From: Ophiosphaerella korrae
Taxonomy: Eukaryota > Ascomycota > Dothideomycetes > Pleosporales > Phaeosphaeriaceae
Direction: 5' to 3'
Length of the DNA stretch: 64,000 bases
Assembly: GCA_028456385.1 (NCBI GenBank)
Contig: JALNQF010000071.1
Span: forward strand, 124,001-188,000
Each line of letters begins with the position of its first letter. The stretch's first letter is position 1. Both the position numbers and the translations under genes were made by a program. The notes under the pieces are model-generated. The model had not been told where the DNA came from and made no database searches. It worked only from the letters and a program-made list of their open reading frames with translations. Shown one piece after another: positions 44,682-56,437 of the stretch.

Positions 44682-45561
44682 GACAACTATCCTGCCTCCC
44701 TCGCCGGTCTTCTCTCGATTAGTCTGTCCCATGCTGTTGTAAGTAGTTTGCATCGTTTTCATCCAATGAGGATGTAGCCAAGAGAAGTGGCAGGTAATAG
44801 TTGAAGGCTTTATACAAGGTGATGAATGGTTACTATATTCTTGGGTGAGTCGATCAAGCAACTCTAGGATGCCTCTTAATATTTTTATGTTAAGGCATCG
44901 AAGTCGTGATCTCTATGTCCTAATAAGAGTATCGTTATTACAGGGGTCTGTAGGTAACATATTTCTCTTCGTACTGCGTCCGGAGTTCATTGTACACCAT
45001 ATCTAGTTATAAAAGGGCTTAAATAGGTACGGCCAATAATTTCATTAAATTAAAGATTTCTATGCTGCTTTGAATTGTGATTGAACTATAAATGTACTGG
45101 TCTCAAATTGCGGAGGTATCAATATGGTGTTGGTTCTAATCCCAATTAGCAATTCGAACCCAAAGCTAGATCTTTTGCCATTGATTGGTCCATTATAGGG
45201 CGTACTATCAAAGAAGCCCAAGACTGAAGGGCCCGGGGGGAGGGAATGGTTTCAAGTTGCCGGGAAATTCTCAAAAGTTTAATGTTGTATCGACTTCAAT
45301 GTCGCGTGGCCTAGGCTTTTTTTGTGGTTACGAAGGTGGGTACTAGGTAACTTGAGGATCTTCTTACTATCATGCATTATACATGTATAGCTTGTAAAAA
45401 CTTCAGTTACTCTGATTTGAAACACCTTCATAAGTTTACATATAACGTTGTATTGAACTTATTCAAACTGTGTTTTACGATTGCAAAAGTAGAGATTTGT
45501 CGTCGGCAAGATCGCTTGCTCATGCTTCCACGCCAAATACTCTACTATCTGAATTGGCTTT
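44682..45561. other. AT-rich intergenic
   Basis: No supported gene; frames here are short and lack recognisable motifs. It is the flank of the F-box-like gene and the 3' flank of the rhamnose mutarotase gene. Confidence 0.45.
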
Positions 45562-46004
45562 CTAATCGACATAGAACACTTCCTCGGTTTGGTGCCACCA
45601 TCCAGGCCCGTCTTTGCTTCCCACAGCACCCTCCACGGGGCTCTCTTGCATGCCATCTGTCAAACGCCACCATTCTTGAACCTTCCCGTTCGCCGCCATA
45701 CGCGCCATATCTTTGTCAAATGAATTACCAATATATTTGAAGCTCGCAAACAAAGTAGGTCGAGGCGCCAACGATAAGAATATTGAGTCTAAATTGTTTC
45801 GTGATTGGCATAAGCAAGATATTCTTTCTCATCTGAGGTTTGAAATTTTGTGGGGATCTTACAATCGCGAATATTCGAATCCCAAATCTGCTCGAGGACC
45901 TCGGGCCATACTCTTGCGTGGCATTCTTTGTACTCGTCGATGCGCTCAGGCTTGAGGTAGACCCATTGGCCAATGCGACGGGGGCCTTGGTTCGCTGGTG
46001 CCAT
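45562..46004 (-). CDS. L-rhamnose mutarotase (RhaM/DUF718)
   Basis: Exons 46004-45863 and 45788-45562 give 122 residues. The splice in the RD|YSIF junction restores the family core. It starts MAPANQGPRRIGQWVYLKPERIDEY and contains YKECHARVWPEVLEQIWDSNIRDYSIF, then TLFASFKYIGNSFDKDMARMA and QEWWRLTDGMQESP, ending EEVFYVD. This matches the L-rhamnose mutarotase family, which interconverts alpha and beta anomers of L-rhamnose. His near the start of the motif and the Trp-Trp pair (EWW) are conserved. In fungi it would feed the L-rhamnose catabolic route. The nearest neighbour on the same strand is an MFS permease 1.3 kb away. Confidence 0.87.
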
Positions 46005-47310
46005 GCCGTGCGATTGTAATGGAGCTACTCGTCCTGATGATTGATTGTCAAACGATGATCTGCAGAGAGGTTGAACTGGAAGTCATACATTGTTGGAGGG
46101 GATACACATGCCTCCCGAGGTCAACTTTCTAGGCACTGATTGGCGGACAAACTTTCGGGATTCCTTGGCGCAAAACGTATATGACGCTGACATAATAGAT
46201 ACTAGGTAATCATCATGTACGAAGAAGCTCGTATTTGGTGAGTTGTAGCCCTTCAAAGCTATGTTGCGCAAGAGCTTTTGATTTCATAACTATTAAAAAT
46301 TCGATAGCCTTATCCCGATATACTAAAAAGGCCTTTGAAAAATGTTTTCGGGAGTAAAGCTAGCGTTATGATATGAATGGAGCTGCTGCAAGTTAAATAC
46401 ATTGCTTGAGCAGCAAACTTAATAAATAAGAGCTTTCGTAGACTAAAGCTATTATAAAGATGTCAACCAAACCTGGGAATAGGACAGTTTGCGAAAATGC
46501 GGTCAATCCTTACCTCAAGCGGACTGCCTCTGTAATCTATTTCTTAGTCGAGTTTTTCTTTATACAAGAACGAATTATTTCAATCCAATATTATAGTGTT
46601 ACAATTTATATAATAAGTACTATAGTGTAAGCAATACTACTTTCGTAGCTGTCCAAGATAAGTATTGTATATATATCTCTACTACTCCCGAGAAGCATAG
46701 AAGAAAATCTAGAGCTATTTAAGGGCCTGTTAGGACTTGCTAGGGTATCCTAGCTGTGGCCTAGTGTTTATATCTTTATAATCTGGTGTTAAAAGTTGAT
46801 CAGTCCCTCTATTCAATTGTACGTTGGTCGCCTGCCAATCTTTCCATTTTATTGGCCTTTCGTAATACGCCCCTTCTAGAATAGATATTAGGTTCTCAAT
46901 CTACCGGAGGAGTAGGATATTAGCCACGTGAGACATAGCACCCAGTAGATAATTAGCTACCCAGAACTATTTTTCGAGCTACCTTTAAGTATAGCTGGGG
47001 TAATTTAGTTTTGTTAATTAAATCAACTTGTAGTATATTACCAATTGTATACATCAAGCATGAATATCAGGAGCATAATTCTCCTACACATTTAGTTTAC
47101 CGAGAATTAGAATGCAGTACCTATCTAATGATAACACAAATTAAAAGGACTTGGTATGCTCTTTTGCAGCTATCGCGTAGACTAAATAATCGTTCTCTAG
47201 GACTACCCGAAGTGTTTAATATTCTATACACTATGATTTTACTCATCAAGAATGCAATTGAGCGAAAAAAAAAAGCATTTCTCTGACGCGAAACAAAATA
47301 TTTAGTTGCT
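46005..47310. other. AT-rich spacer with decayed repeats
   Basis: Strongly AT-rich and TA-dense with no gene supported. It contains repeat copy B (46915-47020). A 17-bp sequence, TATAATCTGGTGTTAAA at 46777-46793, recurs exactly at 59417-59433. Confidence 0.5.
46915..47020 (+). repeat. Dispersed decayed repeat, copy B
   Basis: Partial copy of the element also at 1121-1250 and 49416-49533: AGATAATTAGCTACCCAGAAC, then AAGTATAGCTGGGGTAA, and a tail TTAATTAAATCAAC that matches the TAATTAAATTA tail of copy A. Same orientation as the others. Confidence 0.65.
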
Positions 47311-48932
47311 TTACACAAGATACCTAAAATCCTTCATCAATTTAGCCCCTTGTTCGACACTTATTCCCTCAGTCCTTGCTGTCTGCTCTGCAACATCACC
47401 ATGTACAACCCATGCGTCCGTCCCCTCATCTAGCCGCTTGTTCAATCGAATCAAAATAACTCTAAAGATAAAACATCCCAGCATAGTAACGCCGAACATA
47501 GCCGTGACGACACCGTAGCTGTTCCGGAACCCATTGGCTGACATATTCCACACATAGGACCCAGCGATGTTGCCAAGTTGCGAAAAGGCATTAATCATGG
47601 CGATTGCAACAGCGCGTTTCGCGGGCGGACGTGGGAATGATGATGAGATCCACGAGTAGAATACGATGAAGCCGGCGTAAGACGATGCTTGTAAAAATAG
47701 AGCCACGTAGCGTGCTCCCGTATTGAGCGTGCTCATGGAAATTACAAAGCCAGCAATGCCAAAGATGATTGGCCCAACAATATGCCAGAAGCGTTCTTGC
47801 GTTTGATCAGCGTGCCATGCATTTAAGAGCGAGACAATGCAGGCGAACGCCCACGGTGGAGCGGACATGAGAAGCGTCGTGATATACGGGAAGCCAAGTG
47901 TCTTTGTCAATGTTGGGAAGAAAGCATTGAAAGAGAGGCCAACGACGTAGGCCGTGAAGGTGAGCATCATGACGTAGATTTTTGAGTCTTTGACTGCCAT
48001 GAAAAGACCTGCATAAGGCGATTGCTCAATAGAGTCTTCGTCCGCTTCTCCTACATCTTCTGTCATGCGAAGTACGGCAACAGCGCGTTCTTCTTCGGTG
48101 AAGCCGCGCGAGTTGTGAGGAAGATCAGGCAAGATGAAAACTGCAGCGATTGCAATGACCATAGTAGCCGCGCCTTCAACCCAGTACAACCAACGCCAGG
48201 CGCGGTGACCAAGAGTGCCTTCCATGTTTCCAAGCACAGCAGCTCCGACGAGGGACGAGAATGCATTGGAAATAAGATTTCCACAAAAGAGGATTGCGTT
48301 TCGAAGGGTCAATTCGCGGCGAGTATACCATTTCGATAGAATAAGCAAAGCTCCTGGAAGAAAAGCTGCCTCGACAAAGCCGATGAAAAATCGTACTGCA
48401 ACCATGCCAGAGAAATTGTTGGTATTACCAGATAATGTCGAAATCATGCCCCATAATATCATGACACCAGAAATGTACCGCGACGGTCTCTGGATGCGGT
48501 TTATAATTATATTCGATGGAATCTGGAAAATTATATAACCAACATACACTACAGATATTAGAGTCTTGCTGCCAGAGTGAAGGACTGAAGACTTACGGAT
48601 ACTTAAACACGTCGCATATTGGGTAGGATTAATACCTAGATCTTCTTCAAGACCACCAAGTCGTGCAGCAGCGATGTTATTCCGGTCTAGCTTGTTTCAG
48701 AAATATCCATGGTGGACTGAAAAAATATATTTCATCAGAACTTACCCAGGTAGTTCATGATGTATATCAATACAAAGTATGAGCATCTCAAATCTAACTT
48801 GCGTTTCAACGTCTTCTCGACCTGTATTCTCCTTTCAGGAGCCATATTAGCCGCTAGCCCACCAGTGATATGCAGCTTGTCGACGATATGCGGTGCATCA
48901 ACAGTGAGATCTTTGTTATCGAGTGAAGCCAT
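47311..48932 (-). CDS. MFS permease, Dal5/ACS family
   Basis: Exons 48932-48746, 48686-48597 and 48548-47311 give 504 residues, near the normal length for the anion:cation symporter family. It begins with a hydrophilic tail (MASLDNKDLTVDAPHIVDKL). The conserved MNYLDRNNIAAARLGGLEEDLG forms the TM1-TM2 junction, followed by SKWYTRRELTLRNAILFCGNL after TM4 and GRWLYWVEG-like RAWRWLYWVEG. Around 12 hydrophobic segments run to the tail. It should import an organic anion or sugar derivative across the plasma membrane. It lies on the same strand as the L-rhamnose mutarotase gene, so a role with rhamnose or related compounds is possible but unproven. The donor/acceptor phases fit exactly. Confidence 0.9.
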
Positions 48933-49964
48933 CTTGACCTCGAGACTACAGGCGGTAGGGAATAGTTATGAAGGAGGATCAATCGTCGCAGCGAAAGTAA
49001 TGACCGGTGATATTGAACGACTTATATTGCGCTACCCCGAGCCTCCATCCTCCCTGTAACCTTACCCCACAATCCCAACAACAGTTACATCACTGAAATT
49101 TTTCGACGGCCAAGCAGTCCTTGCGGAGGAATCGACGGCAGGATTACCAGATGCGGGAAGCCGACTCAAGTGGAATAAGGATTTGACGTACGAAAAGTCA
49201 AAGCGAAGTGTCTGATCTTTCCCAGCGAGCCGCTTGCTGTTGGTCACATTTTTCATGGGGTTCCGGTAACGCAAGCCGGCTGTTAGCCATTTGGAAGCTA
49301 AGACAAAAAAGCCTCGCATGTAATGCTTGCGCGCTGGCTGGATTGGTCTTGCCGTTGTCTAACATCTGCACGGGCGCTTATTGAATTTAAGCTGCATTGA
49401 ATGTGCATGGCTCCAAGTCAGCCAGAAAAGTGGGACGTTGGCCACTTGAAATATAACAGCCAGAAGCTACTTAGGTTCCTAAAACACTTTTTTGAAGTAT
49501 TTATAAGTATAGCTAGGGTAACCTACTATGTCCAGCAAAACTTATTTTGTATATATTATTTATTGTATGCGTTTGATATTGATACGGAGTCATTTTCCCA
49601 CTTGCTTCTCAAGACTGCATGGGATAAGGTTCTAGTGTGGTGCGGAGAAACATCGGTTCTCATCCTAGTAGTTATTTGCCAAAACTAGGAAGCTGGAGCT
49701 GTTTGAAATTCTTCATGAGCGTGGTGTTGGGAGATACGAACAAAGCAGACAACTCGCAAAGAGAAGGAGATTGATTCGAGTTTGAATTGCACAATATATG
49801 ACAGAAAAGAAACATGACGGTATCTTATTCAAGTCCGCATTGTCCTAATGTACCCCCACTTTCAACAAAACTCTCTAAAGCCACTGACGGACTCACAGGT
49901 GACTGGCGTTGTTCGATAGTAAGACAGTTTCTCCGAGAATGCCAATATTACACGCTAACAAGCT
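48933..49964. other. Upstream region of MFS gene
   Basis: No supported gene. An 85-residue frame on the minus strand (49062-49319) has no recognised domain. It holds repeat copy C (49416-49533). Confidence 0.45.
49416..49533 (+). repeat. Dispersed decayed repeat, copy C
   Basis: The least mutated of the three copies by appearance: GAAAAGTGGGACGTTGGCC, AGCCAGAAGCTACT and TATAAGTATAGCTAGGGTAA. Transitions separate it from copy A. No ORF remains. Confidence 0.7.
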
Positions 49965-51030
49965 CTACAATGGTTCATAGTCTGAGCTGGTATCGCCGAC
50001 CCAAGCAAACCACAGCGCAATAACAATATTGGCTGACACCCAAACGGCCGCATAACCCGCGGCGCCTGAGAGTTCTGTGCCCATCAGCGTCATGCACCGC
50101 TGGACTGTGTTCGCAAAGACAAATGCGTTTAAGATTATGGTCTGCTGAAGCAGGGTTCTTGTCCTCCGTTCAAGGGGTAAGATATTTGCTTTGATGGTCT
50201 GATCTAGTTTGGCGGTCGCAGGATCGAATTGATCCTCAGGGGTGGCAGCACCGCTTTGAAGTTGGGCAGCGATAGAAGGGTTGAGTAGAAACTCCTTGGC
50301 CGCGTACCCAGGAATGAATATTTTGATGAGCACGGAGACAGGAGTGTCAAGGTAAGCCGACTCGAGGGTGGGAAGGTCGAAGTGCAAGACGAGGAAGCGG
50401 TTGAGAAAGCCAGTCTTCAAGCCAGCCCATAGTACAACAACATATACTCCCATTGCCAGGAGCGCATTGGAAAACTGCACCTGCACGCTGTTGAGAAGGA
50501 AACGATTTCGCAGCGGCACATTTAATTTGTGGGCGATGGAACGCGATCGCAGGAGGTAGGTGGGGATAGCGATAGCAAGGACTTCGATGCCAACGTGCGC
50601 CAAGATTGTCGGCTTCGAGATGCGGAAGTAGGTGGTGAGGAGGTAGGCGTAGGGTGTGTTTGTGAGCACGGTGAGCGCGCCGACGTCATAGACTGCAAAA
50701 CTGATATTGAGCGCATGTTCATTTTCCCTGTGGACCTGGGCGAGCCTTACAGTCGTACTCAAAGTACCAGTTCATTAATATGGTCCCCGCATTCATCAGC
50801 AGCCGCGCGCCGGGCGAATAAAGCGACCACAAGTCATTGTCGTCCGGCACTTTGCTAATCGTCCCCAGCTCTGGAATCAGGAAATTCGAAGCGAAGCTCC
50901 ATAGCGCGGTTTTCAGGCCCAAATTGAGGACCAAGAGGACTGGGACGCGTAGCAATGATGGCAGACGCGACTTGGATCCTGTGTGTGCGCGCCGAATCAC
51001 CACCGGCTTGATAGGCTTGCCTGACGCCAT
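49965..51030 (-). CDS. Unknown multi-pass membrane protein
   Basis: Exons 51030-50751 and 50692-49965 give 335 residues. The junction reads NWYFEYD|FYDVGALTVLTN. About six hydrophobic segments: LRVPVLLVLNLGLKTALWSFAS, YDVGALTVLTNTPYAYLL, ILAHVGIEVLAIAIPTYLL, ALLAMGVYVVVLWAGLKTGF, IILNAFVFANTVQ and GYAAVWVSANIVIALWFAW. The N-terminus is short and basic. I do not recognise the family. It looks like a fungal membrane protein of the ER or vacuole class; this is inference. It is in tandem with CLU1, whose stop lies 558 bp upstream on the same strand. Confidence 0.7.
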
Positions 51031-51588
51031 TGCAAACTTTTACCGTAAGGAATAAAAAAACAAAAAATAGGGAGGTCGCGATTATTAAGACAAGTATAGT
51101 GAAGAGCAAGAGAGGGTGGGAGACGGTGGGAGAGAGTGCGCGCCTCGCTTGACGGGGCAGAGGAGGCCAAGTGTGGTGGGAGAAGCTTTGTTGTTCACCG
51201 TCACAGCGCCATCAGCTCGGCGAGTGCACGGACGCTATCTCCTTTGATCAACTACCCTCTCACAGGACCATTAGACTAGAGGCCATGAATGTTGAAGAGA
51301 AGAGACGTCTTGCTGTGGTATTTAGTATATCTATAGTCGTTCCTTGTTCGTCATTCCAGGTCCCTCGTTGTCCAAAGACACCATGCAACCGCCATTTTGA
51401 ATGCCCAGCAAGGAGACTAGTGTTACAAAACTATCCCAACCCATCACTGTAGCCATACTCCATTTCCAAAACAATGCGATGCACGCCCCTAACATACGGC
51501 ATGAAAACAAAGTGCATAGATGAAAACTCATCAACTGAACCATAGTAACCGTAAAATCTGCGCACTCTACGCCATACAGACGGCTTCA
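51031..51588. other. Between CLU1 and the membrane-protein gene
   Basis: Promoter of the unknown membrane protein and 3' flank of CLU1. No other gene supported. Confidence 0.5.
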
Positions 51589-54500
51589 TCAAGCCTTCTG
51601 CGTCCGCTTCTTCGGGTTGGCCTGTCGATTTCGCTTGCTCGGCGTCTTTGTCGACTCGCCCTCAATATACTTGAGGAGATCTTCAATCTTGCGTTGATCC
51701 ACACGACTAGCGCCCGCTCGCTGACTACCAGCTGCTGCTGCCGCCGCGTCGCTCGCAGAGGGGGTAGGAGCAGCAGGTCGAAGAGGATTTCTGCCCGTGA
51801 GCTGGATGCGACGGATTCGACCCTTCGCAAGATCATTAAGCTGCTTGGCTTGACTGACAGCACTTTGTGTGAGCTGCTCGAGCCAGCTTTCAGCTTCCTT
51901 GGTGTTGCGATCTTCAGCGCCAAGAACGTCCTTGAATATGGTGTACGATTCACGCATACGATTGACAGCACCTCGCATATCCTTGTCTAATGCCAAAGAC
52001 TGCGCTGTTTGGAAGAGTAAAGTTGCCGTGTTAATAGAGGTCTTGCCTGATACTTCCTCACATATAGCCAAGGACGCCTCGAACCAAATTCGCGATTCGT
52101 GATATTGCTTCATAGCTTGTAGCATCACCGCGGCATTGTTGAGAGTCGTGATCGAGTCAGGGTGATCTGCACCATAAATAATCTTCCAGAGCTCGAGTGC
52201 ATGCCGAACATAAACAAGAGCAGTCTTAGTGTTACCCGAAGCGTGCTCGAACAAGCCCAAGTTCAAGTATGCCAGCACAGTATCAGCGTGATCAATACCA
52301 AGAGTACGCTCGGATACGATCACGGCTTTATGTGCGAGCTCCAGCGCGGACGCCTTATCATCCAGATTGAAGAGCAGATTGGACAAAGTGTGATAGGCAC
52401 GAGCAACTTCCGGATGCAGCACACCATAGATCTGTTCGTGGAGTTGAAGAGATTCAAGGAGGAGCTCCTGGCCTAATTCCTTTTGGTCTTGAGCAACTGA
52501 CATGCGGCCAGCTTCCAAAGCTTCCTCTGCCAGTAAGCTCTTTGGTGAGGCCTCTTTGACAATAGGTACTATGTTCAATATATCATCGGCATGAAAGGTC
52601 TGGACGGAATAATTCATAGCTGGGCTATCAGCGCGTGGCGGAGTGGTCGTCCTGGTTTTCTTCTTTTTACCAAAAGAGGTTGAATGGCCGTTCGTTTGCG
52701 GAGGGGTAACTTTCTCGGCAGCCATACTGTTTGCGAAGGCCTCCTTGGTAAAAGCATACTGCTTAGTTTGTAACTGTAAACCAAGTTTGAGTGAGACCTC
52801 TCGGAGAAGCTGCAATTCCTTGCCAGGTTCCACCCAGGACCTGCCAAGATCATATCGGTATCGCAAGGAAATCTGAGAAATAACCTCTTTCTTCAGGATC
52901 TCAGGGGTAAGTTTTTCAAAGCTAAAATCACACTCGGGAGTGGCAAACATCTGCTTAATCTCCTCGTCACTCTCTGCAACGGGCCTAGTGTTCACTTCTG
53001 CGCCTAGTAGGCAATTCAGTAGATGCGCAACGCAAGCGGCAGAAAAGGCAGCTGAAACGTTGCGCAACTTAGAATTGGCAAAATGCTTAAAACCGCGTGC
53101 AATCATCTCTTGTATGACTAGGCGTTTCAAAGCCTGCAGTCGAGGGTCAGGCTTGTCAGCTAGTTCGGCAATCTTACCTAGGTAGCGAATGTTGATACCA
53201 CGCTTGTGCAACAGACCACTCAGCGACTGACCATCCATTGGAAAGCCAACTTCACCCTCCTTGAGTTCAGTGACGACACGAGGAATGACCTCTGACACGA
53301 GATGATCACAAGCAGCGCGAACGTCAGCTTCGTCCCTGGCCCACCCTGCCTTGTCTTCTTCCGATTGTGGCGTTTGGCCAGAGAAAACGTCTGGGTTCAA
53401 GGCAAACAAGAAACCAGAAATGTCGACTCGATCTTGCTCGCCTTCCCCATCCTCGTTCTTCTCATCTTCGTTCTTCTTTTCTGCCTTGGCAAGATCTTTA
53501 GACTTAGACTTGGGCTTCTTTGGTTTTGGCTCCTCGTCAGAATCTTCATCGGAGTCATCAGACTCCTCTTCTGATGAACTCTCTTCTTCTTCTTCTTCTT
53601 CTTCTTCTTCTTCTTCTTCTTCATCCTCCTTCTTAGCTGGCGTCTCTGACTTGTTCGCTTTCTTCTCCAGTTCCTTCTTCACATACTCCCGCAGTTGTAG
53701 CCTGCTATATGACTCAACTAGCTCAGGACGTAATGTTGCCATGCGATGTGGGTAATCTTTATCTAGGGGCTTAGCGCCGCCCTCCTTATTTGGCTCGCTC
53801 CAGTAAGCCTCAATCCAAGAGACATCCAGTGGCGTGAGGCGGTAGAGATCGAGAGCGTATCGTCTTCCATCGGTACCGATAAGACCCTTAGTCTCAACAC
53901 TAGCTTCGAGTTCGTGGCGCACATTGTCCTTATCCCACACAGGATGTTTCTTGACGTGCAGCGCTTTCGAGAGCTGCTCAAACAGAGGCACAAACGACTT
54001 ATCGTCTGCAACAATTTCTTTCCCCTCTACCGCGCCATAGTCGATCTGATGCTCTCCAGGATCGCGTTGTTTGAAGATACCAGGTACAATGCTCTGACCA
54101 ACGATACGCTTTCCAAGAAAGTCTACAACCACGGTTCCCGAAGTGAAGAGGTTTGGGATGTCAAGATTGTTGACCGCTCGCACACCGACAACGTCCTTTC
54201 CAACAGCAACACGAGCAGCCTCATCGCCGCCCTCCGTACCGAAGGTCCCAACACCATCTGCACCAAAAGAGTAGAATATGTTGTTGTAAACAAAGATCTG
54301 CGCATCTTTTGCTTCAGTAGGATTGAGGGGCGCAATCTCTCCGCGAGCGACGAGCATTGCGCCACGAGTAGCAGCGTCGTTGTAGTCGGCGAATAACTTC
54401 GAGGTAAGACGTTCGCGGAAGACACGGTCGTGAACAGCCTCCTTGGGCATCTCGCGCGTCGACTGAAACTCTTCATTCCAGTCGCGAAGGGTATCGGTGT

Positions 54501-55785
54501 TTTCCACGCCGGATATCAAATAGCTCTCTTGTGCTCGCGCAAGATCGGGTTGGTGTGTGTTGAGGGAGGATGATGGCGATGGGACCAGCCAGGGATTTGC
54601 AGGAATGGCATTTGAAAGCTGAAAAATGGTCAGCAGCTCCTTCTTGGCATTATGCTCGAGGAGTTGCTGAAACGAGGATTGGAAAGAAGGGGAGAGGGTT
54701 TCCAGCAAGGTCAGCAGCGAGTGGGTGTGGTGGGCCTTGGGGCCCTGGCGGGGGGCAGGGTCGAAGCTGGCATTGGATGACTTGTTGACGTAGAAGCCTG
54801 TGACATGGCTGGTAATGTGATGCTGCTCGTTCTCGTTGGTATTGACCACGAGGTATAGAAGATGGCCCTTGGTGCGGAGGTGGTAGGGTGGCGGGTTCCA
54901 GGCGGAGAGGGCGATGGACTTTATGCACTTGGGCGCGGCGTCCTGTTGTGGAGGGAGCAGGGTCTGCACAGCGCCCGGCGCCTTGAAGTCGTAGTTGGCG
55001 AGGGGCGATTGCTCTGGGCCGTCTTCGCTCGCGGCTGCGGACTGGTGCAAGCCGACTGTGTCGTGCAGTGACAAGCCGGCCATGATGCCGTGCAGCGCAT
55101 CAGTGCGGTCGCCAGCAGCGCCAATCAGCTCCCGCACACGGATGACATGCAATCGCGCCTCCTTCTCTGTGTATGGGTCCTCCTTGACCTCCAGCACCGA
55201 CTCGGGCCCCAGCTCGGCGACCTCGGACAGGTCGACGAAGTCGTTGATGCGCTGGCCCTTGTGCTCGAGGTGGAAGCACGAGTATTGGAACGTGTGCGGC
55301 ATCTCGATGATGGACTGGCGCAGGTCCTGGACCTGCTCGGCCGTGGATATCTGCGGCTGTCAGCTGCTGGACGCGTGTGGGGGTGGGGCGCGAGGTTGAG
55401 TCGCGGGCGCACCGTCATGGGCATTTCAAAGGGCTGGTGGGGCAGCTTGATCTTGACTTGAAAGATGTCTGTCGAGAGTCAGAGGTGTTTCTTTTTGTAC
55501 ATTCTTCTCGTCTTCTTCGTCTTCTATTTCTTTTTCTTCTCTTCCCCTCTTTCTCTTGTGCACATACTGTCTGGCGCCTGCCCGGTCGCTGCTTCCTCCT
55601 CCGCTGGCTCTGTCTGCCCATTCGCATCCTGCTCCTTGCTGGGCGTCTTCGCAACGTCTGCCGCCCCATTGACGTTAGCCATAGCCGTATACGCACCCGC
55701 ACACGCCGACTCTCGGGGTAGTAGGTGTGGGCATTTGTGTGGAGTGCTCACCAGACTTGGAAGCGTCATTGCTGGCTGCGGCCAT
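51589..55785 (-). CDS. CLU1: Clustered-mitochondria protein CLU1 (CluA/CLUH)
   Basis: Exons 55785-55752, 55657-55568, 55468-55413 and 55350-51589 give 1313 residues, the usual length. Early exons encode MAAASNDASKS, a Glu/Ala linker and IFQVKIKLPHQPFEMPMT. The N-terminal ubiquitin-like and CLU domains follow (QYSCFHLEHKGQRINDF, DPGEHQIDYGA and RYALDLYRLTPLDVSW). The eIF3-p135-like part and C-terminal TPR-like helices (about residues 1020-1200, for example YHTLSNLLFNLDDKASALELAHKA) come last. A poly-Glu run near residue 640 is coded by a GAA/GAG repeat at 53583-53622. CLU proteins bind mRNAs of nuclear-encoded mitochondrial proteins and keep mitochondria distributed; yeast Clu1 also co-purifies with eIF3. 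An alternative start at 55683 (MANVNGAAD) is possible if the first intron is not removed. Confidence 0.92.
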
Positions 55786-56437
55786 GGTTGCGGCAACTTC
55801 GGCAGGTTCAGCTACGGCTCCAGCAATCAACGGCTGCACAAGGAGAGACTGGGTCTAGGGGGTGAATAGAATAGGGAAGAAAAGCACATTAATGTACAAT
55901 GCAATGGTTGGCACGCGAGAAGGTCGAGGAAACTTTTGCTCCACACACCAATCCATCATTTCAAACTTTTTTCCCCGACACCGCTTTGCCGCTAGACTAG
56001 CCCGAATATACCCGACCGAGAGTGCGGCAGACGCCCGGATAGGACGGCGCCCATGGACGGCCACGTGACTGCACAAGCATAAGGCTGCGCATTCAAACGG
56101 CACACCTCAATGCTGACCGACCTCTGTCTCCTCGCCGTTTCGCAAAGGATGTTTATGACTGCCCATACTCACCCATCTTGCGCCCAACATGTACTCTCTT
56201 CCAGCAGCTGCTGCTAGCCATAGCATGCGCACTGGCCAATCAGCCCTCCGGCTCCTGAATCCCCAACACCAACTAACAATACCATGACCCGCGACCACCT
56301 GTATTTCATCTCAGTCCATCTCTTCTTGTTCACTCGTTTGTCTCCCGCTTCACTTTCCTTATCTTACACTTCACTAACCTTTCCAAACGCTCTGGATGCG
56401 CTGCCGTGCCATTGTACGCGACACATAACCTATAATA
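55786..56437. promoter_or_regulatory. Divergent upstream region, CLU1 / AAA-like gene
   Basis: 652 bp between opposite start codons. Contains no gene; the frames are short and unrelated. Confidence 0.45.
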
